From contig JAFWZZ010000027.1 in the NCBI GenBank assembly GCA_017522185.1, positions 1-64,000 of the forward strand: a DNA stretch of 64,000 nt. The letters run 5' to 3'. Positions within the stretch are counted from its first letter, which is position 1. The number at the start of each line of letters is the position of its first letter. The DNA comes from Bacillota bacterium. Its GTDB lineage: Bacteria; Bacillota; Clostridia; Peptostreptococcales; Anaerovoracaceae. Below are positions 53,401 to 61,619 of the stretch, one piece after another. Under the pieces are notes generated by a model that made no database searches, had not been told where the DNA came from, and was given only the letters and a program-made list of their open reading frames with translations. Both the position numbers and the translations under genes were made by a program.

Positions 53401-54598
53401 AACTGTTTCGGTTGAAGGTCATACTCATAACTATCTTAATTCAAAAGGAACTAATACAATATCCTCCACAGATTCTGATACTGTAGCAAATTGGGGCACT
53501 CATAAATTTAGTATTCATTGGTATCAAAAGGCCTCTTGTTTGACAGACCAGCCAAGTACATATGGACATTTATTAAATGTCTCTAAAGGTGGAACTGAGG
53601 TACAACAACTTTGGTTTGAAGGTCCTAATGGAGATATATCTCATAGAGGTGGTAATGCAAGTGGCTGGAGTGGAACGTGGAAGAAATTATTAGACTCCAA
53701 TAACTATAAGTCTTACGCTCTTCCTTTAAGTGGTGGTACTGTAACTGGCACCTTGACCTTAAGCAAAACGACAGATGCAGATGGTAGCGGTGCTAATAGC
53801 CCGGCATTGATAGTTGGTGGGACTGCAGCAGAAACGCACATGGAAATAGATGCGAATGAAATTATAACGACTAACGCCATATTATATGTGCAATCCGGCG
53901 GAACAACTGAAACGACAAAGCTTAAAGTGACGGACGGAATCACTGTATCAGAGTCAAATAAAAATCAAATTAGAGCAAAGCATGGGGATTATGGTTTTAT
54001 CATACGAAATGACGGAGTTGATGTATACTTCATGCTGACAAAAGCTGGGGACCCAGATGGCGGCTACAACGACTTAAGGCCTTTAGCTATTAACTGTAGC
54101 AATGGACGACTATCGTCTATGACTTCCTATAATACTACAACCTCGTCTGCGGCAAACATGTATGTAGGTAATACTGGAGTATTCCAAAGGTCAACAACAT
54201 CGTCCAGCCGCACGATAAAGCATGACATCAAAGAACTTTTAAACGAGGATTTGAAGGCTGAGAACCTGTACAATCTTCCTGTGCATCAATTCAAATATAA
54301 CGAGGACATTATCACAGACAAAGAAGATTCACGCTATATGAAAGACATGCCAGGGTTTATCATCGAAGAGCTGAACGAGATTTATCCAATAGCTGTGGAT
54401 AAGTCTTCGGCTAATGTGAAGGAGTGGTCCTGGAACGAACGGTATTTGATTCCACCGATGTTAAAGCTAATCCAAGACCACAAGAAGAAATTTGACATTG
54501 TTGATGTCAAAATCGCATCTTTGGAAGCTATTTATAACGCCAGAATCATTGCTCTGTGGGATGAAATTAAATGCTTAAAAGAAAGACTTGCGTCTTAA
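50411..54598 (+). CDS. Tail tip/fibre protein with S74 chaperone domain
   Basis: 1395 residues, TTG start with AGGGGGTGG upstream. The first 330 residues are the tail-tip baseplate part. A coiled and repeat region follows (VAVLGYAKVDELAAEVAKFGYVKADEL; ten-residue units like ITTAKIRDGA), then beta-rich adhesion segments. The end SSSRTIKHDIKELLNEDL...PGFIIEELNEIYP...IPPMLKLIQDHKKK is a Peptidase_S74 intramolecular chaperone, which trimerises the fibre and may cut itself off. Region 53130-53720 is noticeably AT-rich, suggesting exchange of the receptor-binding part. Confidence 0.88.
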   Translation: MKNVSKQYLEKMQSNLRTFVPRMTIDGVEISGEIQAGLSVTLGSCGNEQFAIGACFIPTMTATITECSTPLQDKEILLEMGLVLDDGTVEYKKVGYFTVERPDKDKFQTSFTAYGRLMSKAGSIYISNLTFPATIASVLDDIEKQTGLNIVLNGLTAEGTINTPIVGELCREVLVRIAGLLGCFVTEDGDGNIVLSKYSLNKAVTVDTDFCYSYPETNENPYTVTGIEVVISEGGTDNEGNAIEGVKYSSETEVNVIIQNPYMTESLFKTCEANIVGFSYMPAKVEFLGDIRLEPWDSIVLTDEDPDAGIDIPCMNISHVWDGGLVTTITAPGKTSTETSSAFGGPLSKLVERTYQQLLLAEQVIAKKVTAEYVDANYASIEKLDATKAYIEALEAKSITTENLSAKVAVLGYAKVDELAAEVAKFGYVKADELEVTVAKFGYAKIDTLNAVTASIEGLLAQKANIDLANIKEACITEAMIADAQITTAKIRDGAITEATIHDGAVNTAKIADAAITNAKIDALSADKITSGTLETERLILVDNETGKRSVITALNEDAKNKLDGAVIQEKTIDAAKITVADLKAFGATIGGFDINSNSIHSNKTAINDPTAGVYISTTGIGVGDGTTHGINGSPFEVYADGTVKMRGKNGSIVFDPVSGNIDIVASSFSIGQSAVVVSTEVTYQGGTSPTTPPTGEWISTIPSVPDGGYLWTKTVTTYSDSTTEESYIVTKQGSKGETGVGVKAVVTEYCMSTSETDRKGASWKETLDLWTPGRYLWTRSRITWSDGSVTYTAPVLERAINSANYTADTANSTANDVDSVIGKWCYNGNKTYINGANIYTGSITADKIDVNDLFAQNIFSRGVIKGAHFEGATGEFTGKITATTGTIGGFEIGGTYLDAGNTFRLDSRGSLYMIGGSAYQYDEQYIYPIIKMDGGYISLGALLTDAIGDIETDYPSVSLSFDGIHFFESNNPSAWLSISNLNKWLDIYGGLYVNGKTVSVEGHTHNYLNSKGTNTISSTDSDTVANWGTHKFSIHWYQKASCLTDQPSTYGHLLNVSKGGTEVQQLWFEGPNGDISHRGGNASGWSGTWKKLLDSNNYKSYALPLSGGTVTGTLTLSKTTDADGSGANSPALIVGGTAAETHMEIDANEIITTNAILYVQSGGTTETTKLKVTDGITVSESNKNQIRAKHGDYGFIIRNDGVDVYFMLTKAGDPDGGYNDLRPLAINCSNGRLSSMTSYNTTTSSAANMYVGNTGVFQRSTTSSSRTIKHDIKELLNEDLKAENLYNLPVHQFKYNEDIITDKEDSRYMKDMPGFIIEELNEIYPIAVDKSSANVKEWSWNERYLIPPMLKLIQDHKKKFDIVDVKIASLEAIYNARIIALWDEIKCLKERLAS

Positions 54599-54613
54599 TG
54601 AAAGGAGAAAATC

Positions 54614-54847
54614 ATGTTAAAGAAAAAGAAAACTATCAATATCAGCGGAATCTCCGTCATTGACGATATGGAAGCAATGGTGTACTCAGCAAGCATTGAT
54701 TCCGACAATCCGCAGAACATGACGATTAACTACTACCAGACAAACACGAACGTGTACAAAGCTAACCGTGAAGCCTGTCGCGCAGATCAGGCAGAGTTCG
54801 AAGAATACGCATACAAGCTGCAGGATGAACTGTTAGGAGGAAAATAA
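54614..54847 (+). CDS. Small phage protein, 77 aa
   Basis: MLKKKKTINISGISVIDDMEAMVYSASIDSDNPQNMTINYYQTNTNVYKANREACRADQAEFEEYAYKLQDEL: such small proteins follow the fibre gene in many phages. GAAAGGAG upstream. Role unknown. Confidence 0.7.
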   Translation: MLKKKKTINISGISVIDDMEAMVYSASIDSDNPQNMTINYYQTNTNVYKANREACRADQAEFEEYAYKLQDELLGGK

Positions 54848-54849
54848 AC

Positions 54850-55188
54850 ATGGAAATGAAGAACATCGAAATCTTGAATTGCTTAAACGGTACGGCAGCC
54901 ATGACGACAAAGAAACTGCCAGTAAAGCTGGCTTTTGCAATGAAACACAACAGAAAGGAGATGCTGAATAAGCTGGATGCCTTCGAGGAAATGCGAAAGG
55001 ACATCCTGGAACAGTACCCGGAAGTCAACGAAAGAGAAGCTGAATTTGGCAAACTGCTGGAAGAAACCGTTGAGGTTGATGTTAAGAAAGTCCCAATCGA
55101 AGTCGTGGAGCTGACCGATGGCGAAGGTTACGACAAGCTGACATTAGGAGAACTGGAAGCCATCGACTTCATGCTGGAAGAAGAATAG
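54850..55188 (+). CDS. Phage hypothetical protein, 112 aa
   Basis: Acidic helical protein (KLAFAMKHNRKEMLNKLDAFEEMRKDILEQYPEVNEREAEFGKLLEE). Follows the previous gene by 2 bp with TAGGAGG. No domain recognised. Confidence 0.7.
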   Translation: MEMKNIEILNCLNGTAAMTTKKLPVKLAFAMKHNRKEMLNKLDAFEEMRKDILEQYPEVNEREAEFGKLLEETVEVDVKKVPIEVVELTDGEGYDKLTLGELEAIDFMLEEE

Positions 55189-55198
55189 AGGGAACACA

Positions 55199-55609
55199 AT
55201 GTTTATTGAATCTGTAAAAGAATTGCTTACCAGTCCTGAGGTTGTTGTTGTCAGCGCAATCACACTTATAGAAGTTGCGCCGATCAAAGTCAACCCTTGG
55301 CAGAAACTGTTCAAATGGGTTGGGGACATGATCAACGGAGACTTCTACAAAGAATTCTCCGAGATGAAGAGGGACTTTGAGCAGACGAAAGCGAACGACA
55401 TGCGGTGGAATATCTTGAACTTTGCCAATAGCTGCAGACGCGGCACAGCACATGGTAAAGACGAGTGGCGGCATGTCATAGCGCAAATCGCTGAGTACGA
55501 AACATACACGGAAGAAAAGGGAATCGTAAACGGTGTCATAGATGAGGATTCACACTACCTGAGAGAACTCTATGCACACCGAAATCAAAAAAATGATTTT
55601 CTGAGATAA
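55199..55609 (+). CDS. Phage protein before holin, 136 aa
   Basis: A hydrophobic N-terminal segment (EVVVVSAITLIEVAPIKVNPWQKLFKWVG) followed by a soluble helical region with MRWNILNFANSCRRGTAHGKDEWRHVI. This arrangement occurs beside holins in Firmicutes phages; a lysis or membrane role is possible. Confidence 0.72.
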   Translation: MFIESVKELLTSPEVVVVSAITLIEVAPIKVNPWQKLFKWVGDMINGDFYKEFSEMKRDFEQTKANDMRWNILNFANSCRRGTAHGKDEWRHVIAQIAEYETYTEEKGIVNGVIDEDSHYLRELYAHRNQKNDFLR

Positions 55610-55620
55610 GGAGGTACATT

Positions 55621-55911
55621 ATGAACACAGAAACAAAAGTAAGAACAATCGTAGCGGCACTGATCGCATTGAATGAAGTACTGATGGTATTTGGCATCAC
55701 TGCCTTTGATGGCGTGACCGAACAGACCATCTATACCGCAGTGTCTACCGTTGCCATGATTGTTGCCTGGGCGGTGTCTCATTACAAAAATAATGACTTC
55801 ACGCCGGAAGCTGCCCAGGGCACGGGCTTAACAAGATTATTAAAGTCTCAGAAGAAGGGCGTTATAATTGGAGAATCCTTCTTCGACGAAGCGGAAGAGG
55901 CGGGTGAGTAA
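55621..55911 (+). CDS. SPP1-type holin
   Basis: 96 residues with two helices (RTIVAALIALNEVLMVFGI and TIYTAVSTVAMIVAWAVSHYKNNDFTPEA) and the SPP1-holin end with DFTPEAAQGTGLTRLLK. Releases the endolysin. AAGGAGG before the ATG. Confidence 0.88.
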   Translation: MNTETKVRTIVAALIALNEVLMVFGITAFDGVTEQTIYTAVSTVAMIVAWAVSHYKNNDFTPEAAQGTGLTRLLKSQKKGVIIGESFFDEAEEAGE

Positions 55912-55912
55912 G

Positions 55913-56719
55913 ATGAGAGACATCATCTTTAGACAGTACGACTCCAGATGGGCCAAGCTTGGCTACCCGACAAAGGTCTCCTCTTTTGCGGAGAATGGCT
56001 GCGGATGCTGCGCCTGCACCCATCTGATCATCGAGAAGGAAAAGCACAAAGACCTGACGCCAAAGGATGTACGCAAGTACATGGTGGCACAGGGATTTGC
56101 CGTTGAGAACTGCGGAACAACGTGGAGCGGCATTACGGAGACCCTAGAACACTACGGATTTGATGTAGTGAAGCCAAACATCTACGCATCCATGGATGCT
56201 GCCTGGGAAGAATTGAACAAAGGAAACCGTGGCGGAGTCTTGCTGTTTAGTGCCGGTACCAGAGGAGGCACAACGTGGACAAGCGGTGGACATTATGTAG
56301 TCTTTACTGCATATAAGGTGGCGAAAGGCAAGCACTGGTTCTATACCAAAGACAGCGGCGCAAGACATAATGACGGATGGCATTGCTACGAAGACGAAAT
56401 GAGAGGCCTGCTGCCACAGATGTGGATCGTGAAACTGCCAGCGAAGAAAAAGGCTCTTTATACCAAGGGCAGAACCTATACGCTGCAGTATGCGATGAAG
56501 GTTCGTGCCGGTGCAGGAACCGGCTACAAGCAGAAGAAACGCATAGAACTTACAAAAGATGGCCAGAAGAACGCTAAGAAAGGTACATACGCAGTGCTGA
56601 AGAAAGGCACAAAGGTTACCTGCAAGAAAGTTATCACACTGAAGAACGGAAACATCTGGATGAAGATTCCGTCTGGTTACGTCTGTGCAAAAGGCAAGAA
56701 AAAGACGTACATTAAATAG
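55913..56719 (+). CDS. Endolysin: C39-like peptidase with SH3-type tail
   Basis: 268 residues from ATG 55913. The N-terminal peptidase (C39-like/PF13529) shows GCGCCACTHLI with a candidate nucleophile Cys, GGHYVVFTAY with His and WFYTKDSGA with Asp. The C-terminal TYTLQYAMKVRAGAGTGYKQ is an SH3-like wall-binding domain. No signal peptide, so export depends on the holin. Confidence 0.85.
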   Translation: MRDIIFRQYDSRWAKLGYPTKVSSFAENGCGCCACTHLIIEKEKHKDLTPKDVRKYMVAQGFAVENCGTTWSGITETLEHYGFDVVKPNIYASMDAAWEELNKGNRGGVLLFSAGTRGGTTWTSGGHYVVFTAYKVAKGKHWFYTKDSGARHNDGWHCYEDEMRGLLPQMWIVKLPAKKKALYTKGRTYTLQYAMKVRAGAGTGYKQKKRIELTKDGQKNAKKGTYAVLKKGTKVTCKKVITLKNGNIWMKIPSGYVCAKGKKKTYIK

Positions 56720-56750
56720 TTAAAACTACACACAATATCTTATTTTGCGC

Positions 56751-56782
56751 AAAAGGCGGGGTCGCGAAAACCCCGCCTTTTT
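56751..56782 (+). terminator. Terminator after the lysis genes
   Basis: GGCGGGGT (56755-56762), loop CGCGAAA, ACCCCGCC (56770-56777), then TTTTT; flanking AAAA makes the stem longer. Confidence 0.85.
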
Positions 56783-56810
56783 CACGTTTTACATTAAACA
56801 ATGCGAATCA

Positions 56811-56830
56811 TGTTGCACAGTCTGTTGCAC
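56811..56830. promoter_or_regulatory. Putative integrase arm-type sites, right
   Basis: TGTTGCAC at 56811-56818 and 56823-56830, again 12 bp apart, about 40 bp inside attR. Confidence 0.55.
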
Positions 56831-56866
56831 AACAGGTTAGATCTATTGAAAAATACACACCCATTC

Positions 56867-56924
56867 GCGCATTCGTAACGCGCAGGTCGCCGGTTCGATC
56901 CCGGCCGGGAGCTCCATAAGAAAA
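56867..56924. repeat. attR core
   Basis: 58 bp identical to 22466-22523; a 3' fragment of tRNA-Thr lacking acceptor 5' strand and D-arm, so not a functional tRNA. Confidence 0.95.
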
Positions 56925-56960
56925 AAGAACCTGTACACATGGCGTGCAGGTTCTTTTCTT
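56923..56960 (+). terminator. Original host terminator of tRNA-Thr
   Basis: AAAAGAACCTG (56923-56933) pairs with CAGGTTCTTTT (56947-56957). In the unlysogenised host it would directly follow the tRNA. It may also stop the minus-strand gene at 56965. Confidence 0.82.
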
Positions 56961-56964
56961 TTTC

Positions 56965-57234
56965 TTATTCATCTTTATACCAGGGATTTACCTTCAGCTT
57001 TTCAAAACAGTGTGGCAGGTGATCCTGGTGGGCGCGGTGGATGGCCACGCATTCTTTGCAGTTGCCGTGCCAACGGCAGGGCTCTTCGCAGGAGCAGTGG
57101 TCTGCGCCCGCTTGATGATAGGCCTCTCTGAACTGGCGGACGAACTCGCCTTCTAAGCGGCGTCCCTCTTCAAAATCACCTTCGTTAAAAGCCTGCATAG
57201 CGGCGACTTCGATTGGATTTCCTTCGATTTTCAT
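56965..57234 (-). CDS. Small cysteine/histidine-rich protein, 89 aa
   Basis: C-terminal half CSCEEPCRWHGNCKECVAIHRAHQDHLPHCFEKLKVNPWY holds six Cys and several His, a probable metal site. Proteins like this occur in Clostridia, without known function. GGAGG 8 nt before the ATG; 13 nt after the asparaginase gene, likely the same operon. Confidence 0.75.
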   Translation of the reverse strand: MKIEGNPIEVAAMQAFNEGDFEEGRRLEGEFVRQFREAYHQAGADHCSCEEPCRWHGNCKECVAIHRAHQDHLPHCFEKLKVNPWYKDE

Positions 57235-57247
57235 AATGTGGACCTCC

Positions 57248-58261
57248 TTATTTCGTCAGTTCCCCGCGCAGGTCTTCTTCCATCAGCTTCTTGATTTCAT
57301 CCCTGTCGAAGCCCAGGCTGAACAGATAATACAGCTTGGCAACAGCGGCTTCGGTAGTCATGTTGTAGCCGCTGACTGCACCGGCCCTTGTCAGGGCATT
57401 GCTGGTTTCGTAGGTGCCCAGCTTGACGGTACCGTTCTGGCACTGGGAACAGACGCAGACGATGGCGCCGTGATCAAAGGCTTTCTTGATAATCGGCAGA
57501 AGGTCGTTGTCATAGCTTGGAATGTTGCCGGCGCCAAAGGTTTCCAGCACGATGCCGTTGAGACCCTCTGTCATGATGGATTCGAACAGATTAAACTGAA
57601 TACCCGGGAAAATCTTCAGCACGCCGATGGACGTCTGATGGAACTCCGTCAGACGGAACGGTACGTATTTTGGAGGCTGCAACAAAGATGCCTCGTGATA
57701 GTTGATGTCGATGCCTGCTTCTGCCAGCACGTGATAGTTTGGAGAAGCGAAGGCGATGAGGCCGTCGGCTGACGCCTTTGTTGCCCGGTTGCCTCTCAGC
57801 AGCTTACCGCCGAAATAGAGGCAGACTTCGCAGACACGGCCTTCTCCGGCGATGAGCATGGATGTAATCAGGTTGTCGCGGCCGTCACTCCTCAGTTGAC
57901 AAAGGGGGATCTGAGAGCCCGTCAGGACGACAGGCTTGCGCAGGCCCTCCAGCATGAAGGACAGGGCAGATGCGGTGTAGGCCATGGTGTCGGTACCGTG
58001 GAGAACCACGAACCCGTCGTATTCGCTGTAGTGGTCACGGATAGCGCGGCCGATCATGTTCCACTGGTCCAGGGCGATGTTGGAGGAATCCAGCAGCGGA
58101 TCAAACTCGACAAAGTCCCAGTCCGGCATGCCCGGCTCGTGGATATCGGGGATTTTCGCGATAGCATCGCGGAAGTATCCCTGCTTCGGCGCGTAACCGT
58201 TTTCTGTTGGCACCATGCCGATGGTGCCGCCTGTATATAAAATGCAGATTTTCTTTTTCAT
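57248..58261 (-). CDS. ansA: Type I asparaginase
   Basis: 337 residues, converting asparagine to aspartate and ammonia. Motif 1 YTGGTIGM with the nucleophile Thr near the N-terminus, motif 2 LHGTDTMAYTASAL, and LTGSQIPL typical of AnsA-like cytoplasmic enzymes. AGGAGG before the ATG. Divergent from deoD. Confidence 0.92.
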   Translation of the reverse strand: MKKKICILYTGGTIGMVPTENGYAPKQGYFRDAIAKIPDIHEPGMPDWDFVEFDPLLDSSNIALDQWNMIGRAIRDHYSEYDGFVVLHGTDTMAYTASALSFMLEGLRKPVVLTGSQIPLCQLRSDGRDNLITSMLIAGEGRVCEVCLYFGGKLLRGNRATKASADGLIAFASPNYHVLAEAGIDINYHEASLLQPPKYVPFRLTEFHQTSIGVLKIFPGIQFNLFESIMTEGLNGIVLETFGAGNIPSYDNDLLPIIKKAFDHGAIVCVCSQCQNGTVKLGTYETSNALTRAGAVSGYNMTTEAAVAKLYYLFSLGFDRDEIKKLMEEDLRGELTK

Positions 58262-58298
58262 AAAACCTCCTGAAGGCTTGATTTTACATAGATATCCT

Positions 58299-58328
58299 TT
58301 GACAAGGCTTGTCCCTATTAGGTATACT
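58299..58328 (+). promoter_or_regulatory. Promoter of deoD
   Basis: TTGACA (58299-58304), 18-bp spacer, TATACT (58323-58328). Confidence 0.7.
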
Positions 58329-58378
58329 ATAGGTATCTATCAATAGAAAAATTCTAACACAAAAAGGAGACGATGAAA

Positions 58379-59098
58379 ATGGCAAATGTTCCAACTCCTC
58401 ACATTAGTGCACAGCTGGGCGATTTCGCAGAAACCGTGCTGATGCCAGGGGATCCGTTAAGATCAAAATTTATCGCTGAAAACTTCCTGGAAGATGCTGT
58501 CCTGGTAAATAACGTAAGAGGCGTACAGGGCTACACAGGAACATATAAAGGTAAGAGAGTATCCGTTATGGCTTCCGGTATGGGTATGCCGGCCATCGGT
58601 ATTTACGCACACGAACTGTTCAACTTCTACGATGTAAAGAACATCATCAGAGTTGGTACTGCAGGCGGCCTGACTACAGATGTTAAGGTTAGAGACGTTG
58701 TGATGGGACAGGCTGCTGTAACAAACTCCAACTGGGCTGCACAGTACGGCACAGGCGATGTGAAGATTCCTGCGATTGCATCCTTCGACCTGCTGAAGAA
58801 GGCAGAAGCTGCTGCAAAGGAAATCGGCGTGGAACCAAACATCGGCTTAATCTTCTCTTCCGACGTATTCTACGATGGAAACACAGATTACGACAAGCTG
58901 AGAGACTTAGGCGTTATGGCTACAGAAATGGAATCCGCTGCGCTGTATATGGAAGCAACAAGAGCAGGCAAGAATGCACTTTGCATCTGTACTATTTCTG
59001 ACCACCTGGTAACCGGCGAAGTAACGACGCCGGAAGAAAGACAGAACACTTTCACTACTATGATGAAGATTGCGCTGGAAACTGCGATTGCTGAATAA
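58379..59098 (+). CDS. deoD: Purine-nucleoside phosphorylase
   Basis: 239 residues of the hexameric (trimer-of-dimers) DeoD type: phosphate site MPGDPLRSK, VGTAGGL, ATEMESAALY (purine/ribose binding) and catalytic Asp in ISDHLVTGE. Salvages purines from nucleosides. ATG 58379 is preferred over 58373, since AAGGAG is only 3 nt before the latter. Monocistronic between promoter and terminator. Confidence 0.93.
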   Translation: MANVPTPHISAQLGDFAETVLMPGDPLRSKFIAENFLEDAVLVNNVRGVQGYTGTYKGKRVSVMASGMGMPAIGIYAHELFNFYDVKNIIRVGTAGGLTTDVKVRDVVMGQAAVTNSNWAAQYGTGDVKIPAIASFDLLKKAEAAAKEIGVEPNIGLIFSSDVFYDGNTDYDKLRDLGVMATEMESAALYMEATRAGKNALCICTISDHLVTGEVTTPEERQNTFTTMMKIALETAIAE

Positions 59099-59116
59099 TC
59101 AACATCAAAGACATCA

Positions 59117-59145
59117 AAAAAGCTGACGAGATCGTCAGCTTTTGT
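59117..59145 (+). terminator. Terminator of deoD
   Basis: AAAAGCTGAC and GTCAGCTTTT pair around GAGATC (59128-59133), followed by a T-rich run. Confidence 0.82.
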
Positions 59146-59157
59146 TGTTTTTGTGCT

Positions 59158-60594
59158 TTAGAGCCAGTAATCATATCCGCCGTCATCCGGTGCAGCTTCC
59201 CCCGGTACGGTGAAGGATACGACGTTGCTTTCCATGGAGCTCTGGCCCCAGTAGGAGTCGTAATCGTTTTTGCTTTCGTAAGCATTTACCCAGAATTCAT
59301 AGGTTTCTCCCGGCGTCAAATCTGCCAGATTAAACGTATAAGATGTCTTGGTTAAATAACCCGGAAGGTCAATCCAGTATGGGTAAGCGTTTACACTGTA
59401 GCCTTTCGCATATGGAACCTTATTCCAGCTGATGGTCAGCGTGTTTGCCGTTTCATCGTGGAATGCGGTAATGGCCGGTGCAGCAAGATTACAGTGGCAG
59501 AAATCGTAAGATATGCTTCTTGGGGAGTTACCCTTTGTGTTCTTTGCGTATACAGCGACGACTTCATAGCAGTACGCGTCTTTTGGATTGGTCGCGGATT
59601 TGTCCTTGTAGGTTGTGGATTTTGTTGTGGCAAGGTACTTAAACGTCCATTTTTTATCCTTTTCCCGGTATTTGTAACGGTAAACCTTATACTTGTCGGC
59701 GCCTTTTACAGAGGTCCAGGAAAGTTCGATGCGGCCCTGACTGTTGTTGGTGCTGTAACCCAGGATTTCCGGTGCACGCAGACGGGCGGTAAAACTCTTC
59801 TTGTCGCTGTCTGTTTTGCTGCCGTTTTTCTTCAGGGCCTTTACTTTGTAATAGTATTTCTTGCCCAAAGGTGCCTTTGCATCGGTATAGTTGGAGCCTG
59901 TCGTCGTCTTTACCAGTTTATATTTACCGTTTTTAGATGTCGCGCGGTATACCTTATATTTTGATGTAGCGGAAGACTTTGCCCAATAGAGGGTACCCTT
60001 GCCGTCATCAGCTCTTTTGATTGCTAGGAGCGGTTCGGAAGACTGCGCCTTATAGGACAGGTTCTTCGTTATGAAATTGATGTATTTGAACGGATACTGC
60101 ATCAGGAAAGTATCAATAGAAGCCGTCTTATGACGAATACCGTTATAGATACCGCCCACGTTGGCATCGGTCCAGGATACGGTGTCTTTCGTAACCTTCA
60201 GCAGGCAGATAGAATGACCGCTGTATCCGTTAGTGGTTTTTCCGTCGGAGACACGCAGGTGGGTGCCTGCTTTGACGCCTTTGCACTTGGCAATCAGGTT
60301 CTTCTTATTAAACTTCAGGCCAGAGTAGGATTTGGTGGAACGTTTCGCGGCCAGCATGTTGCAGATCTTTTCGGTCCATCCCCAGCATTCGCCGGAACCC
60401 TTGTAGACGCTGCCGGTCGGATACTTTGCCTGGATATAATCGATGGTAGATGCTGCAGCTGCATTGCTGGTGCATTCCGCCCCGGTGTGGTACCAGTCCG
60501 ACGGCTTTTGTGCCGCGTAGGAAACCTCCGGCACAAAGGCGATACCGGTCAGCAGGAGTGCTGCTGAAAGCAGTACGGATAGTATTTTCTTCAT
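59158..60594 (-). CDS. Secreted cysteine-hydrolase-like protein with Fn3 repeats (paralogue 1)
   Basis: 478 residues. Signal peptide KKILSVLLSAALLLTGIAFVPEVSYA (cut near 27). Residues 28-180 look like a papain/NlpC-type hydrolase: GECWGWTEKICNML with candidate Cys and SGHSICLLKVTKDTVSWTDANV with His and Asp/Asn. Then three fibronectin-III-like domains (YWAKSSATSKYKVYRATSKNGKYK; SWTSVKGADKYKVYRY; SWNKVPYAKGYSVNAY). No sorting signal. Substrate unknown. Related to the next gene. Confidence 0.75.
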   Translation of the reverse strand: MKKILSVLLSAALLLTGIAFVPEVSYAAQKPSDWYHTGAECTSNAAAASTIDYIQAKYPTGSVYKGSGECWGWTEKICNMLAAKRSTKSYSGLKFNKKNLIAKCKGVKAGTHLRVSDGKTTNGYSGHSICLLKVTKDTVSWTDANVGGIYNGIRHKTASIDTFLMQYPFKYINFITKNLSYKAQSSEPLLAIKRADDGKGTLYWAKSSATSKYKVYRATSKNGKYKLVKTTTGSNYTDAKAPLGKKYYYKVKALKKNGSKTDSDKKSFTARLRAPEILGYSTNNSQGRIELSWTSVKGADKYKVYRYKYREKDKKWTFKYLATTKSTTYKDKSATNPKDAYCYEVVAVYAKNTKGNSPRSISYDFCHCNLAAPAITAFHDETANTLTISWNKVPYAKGYSVNAYPYWIDLPGYLTKTSYTFNLADLTPGETYEFWVNAYESKNDYDSYWGQSSMESNVVSFTVPGEAAPDDGGYDYWL

Positions 60595-60617
60595 GTTTTA
60601 TCCCTTCTTTCGCTAGG

Positions 60618-61427
60618 TTAGCTCCGCTTATAAGAAACTGTGCCGCTGGATCTGACTTTGCCGTTGTTTTTCACGGCCTTTACCTTGTAGTAGTAACGAA
60701 CGCCTTTCTTTGCGGTGCTGTCGGTATAGTGGAACTTGTCGTTAGGAACCGTCTTTACCAGCTTGTACTTTCCCTTCTTTGAAGTAGAACGGTAGACCTT
60801 GTATTCTTTCGTGTTGTTGCTCTTGGTCCAGAAGAGCTTATACTGTCCTTTGGTGTTCCTTTCTCCGTCCAGCTTTGGGGAGACAGGGGTGCGGTATGCC
60901 GTGTTTTTGATGACATAATTAATATGTGTAAAGTCATAAAGGTTGATGAAGGTCTCAGGGGAAGCGCAGTAGTGACGGATGTTGTTGTATCCGCGCACGT
61001 TTGCTTCCGTCCAGTATACCTTGCTGTTGGTCACCTTCAGGAGAACGATAGAATGTCCCCAGCCGCCATCGGTTGGACTGGTGGATACCCGGAGATGGGT
61101 GCCCGCCTTGACGCCTTTGCACTTCTTCAGAAGGTTCTTCTTTGTGAACCGGAGGTTCTTGTAGTGCTCTTCCTTTTGTTTTTTGGAAAAGATATCGCAG
61201 ATGTGCAGCGCATAACCGTAGCACTGGCCTGCGCCCTGCCACTGGGTGCCGTTGGGGTATTTTGCGATAACATAGTTTATCGTTGAGGCACCCCATTGAT
61301 TGGTTGTGCAGTCAGACCCGTCGAACATCCAGGTGCCGGCCGCATCGGCGTGGGCCTTGTCCAGGGTAACCCCTGGCACAGATAGTATAAAAATGGAAAT
61401 CAAGAGTATGGAGAGTGCTTTTTTCAT
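60618..61427 (-). CDS. Secreted cysteine-hydrolase-like protein with one Fn3 domain (paralogue 2)
   Basis: 269 residues from ATG 61427 (AAGGAG upstream). Signal peptide KKALSILLISIFILSVPGVTLDKAHA. The same catalytic layout as paralogue 1: GQCYGYALHICDIFS (Cys) and WGHSIVLLKVTNSKVYWTEANVRG (His, Glu/Asn), preceded by a shared CTTNQWGASTINYVIAKYPNGT. Only one Fn3-like domain follows. It is first in the minus-strand pair and has its own promoter. Confidence 0.75.
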   Translation of the reverse strand: MKKALSILLISIFILSVPGVTLDKAHADAAGTWMFDGSDCTTNQWGASTINYVIAKYPNGTQWQGAGQCYGYALHICDIFSKKQKEEHYKNLRFTKKNLLKKCKGVKAGTHLRVSTSPTDGGWGHSIVLLKVTNSKVYWTEANVRGYNNIRHYCASPETFINLYDFTHINYVIKNTAYRTPVSPKLDGERNTKGQYKLFWTKSNNTKEYKVYRSTSKKGKYKLVKTVPNDKFHYTDSTAKKGVRYYYKVKAVKNNGKVRSSGTVSYKRS

Positions 61428-61464
61428 AGAATTGCTCCTTTCTGTACGAAAATAGCTTATGTGT

Positions 61465-61493
61465 ATTTTAATCAACTTGTCGTATTTTGTCAA
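61465..61493 (-). promoter_or_regulatory. Promoter of the secreted-protein pair
   Basis: TTGACA (61488-61493), 17-bp spacer, TAAAAT (61465-61470) on the minus strand. Confidence 0.65.
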
Positions 61494-61527
61494 AGGGAAG
61501 GCGCATTATGAAAGTTAGGTGAAAATG

Positions 61528-61556
61528 TTGATATTCACACAAATAAATGGTAAAAT
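61528..61556 (+). promoter_or_regulatory. Promoter of the AMP-ligase gene
   Basis: TTGATA (61528-61533), 17-bp spacer, TAAAAT (61551-61556). Confidence 0.6.
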
Positions 61557-61619
61557 AACTTAATTAAGGCTGTGTTTTCTGCGGCCAAAAATAAGGGAAA
61601 GAGAAGAAAGAAGCGAATT

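Larger units (their letters stand above)
22466..56924. mobile_element. Siphovirus-type prophage integrated in tRNA-Thr
   Basis: A 34.5-kb element between 58-bp perfect direct repeats (22466-22523 and 56867-56924). It contains integrase at the left end facing attL, a repressor/Cro switch, replication genes, terminase-portal-capsid, tail genes with tape measure, and holin-endolysin at the right end. No essential module is clearly missing, though the PcfK-like gene is frameshifted. Confidence 0.95.

Noticed and set aside
56867..56924. Second tRNA-Thr
   Set aside because: Only the 3' part is present; it is attR.
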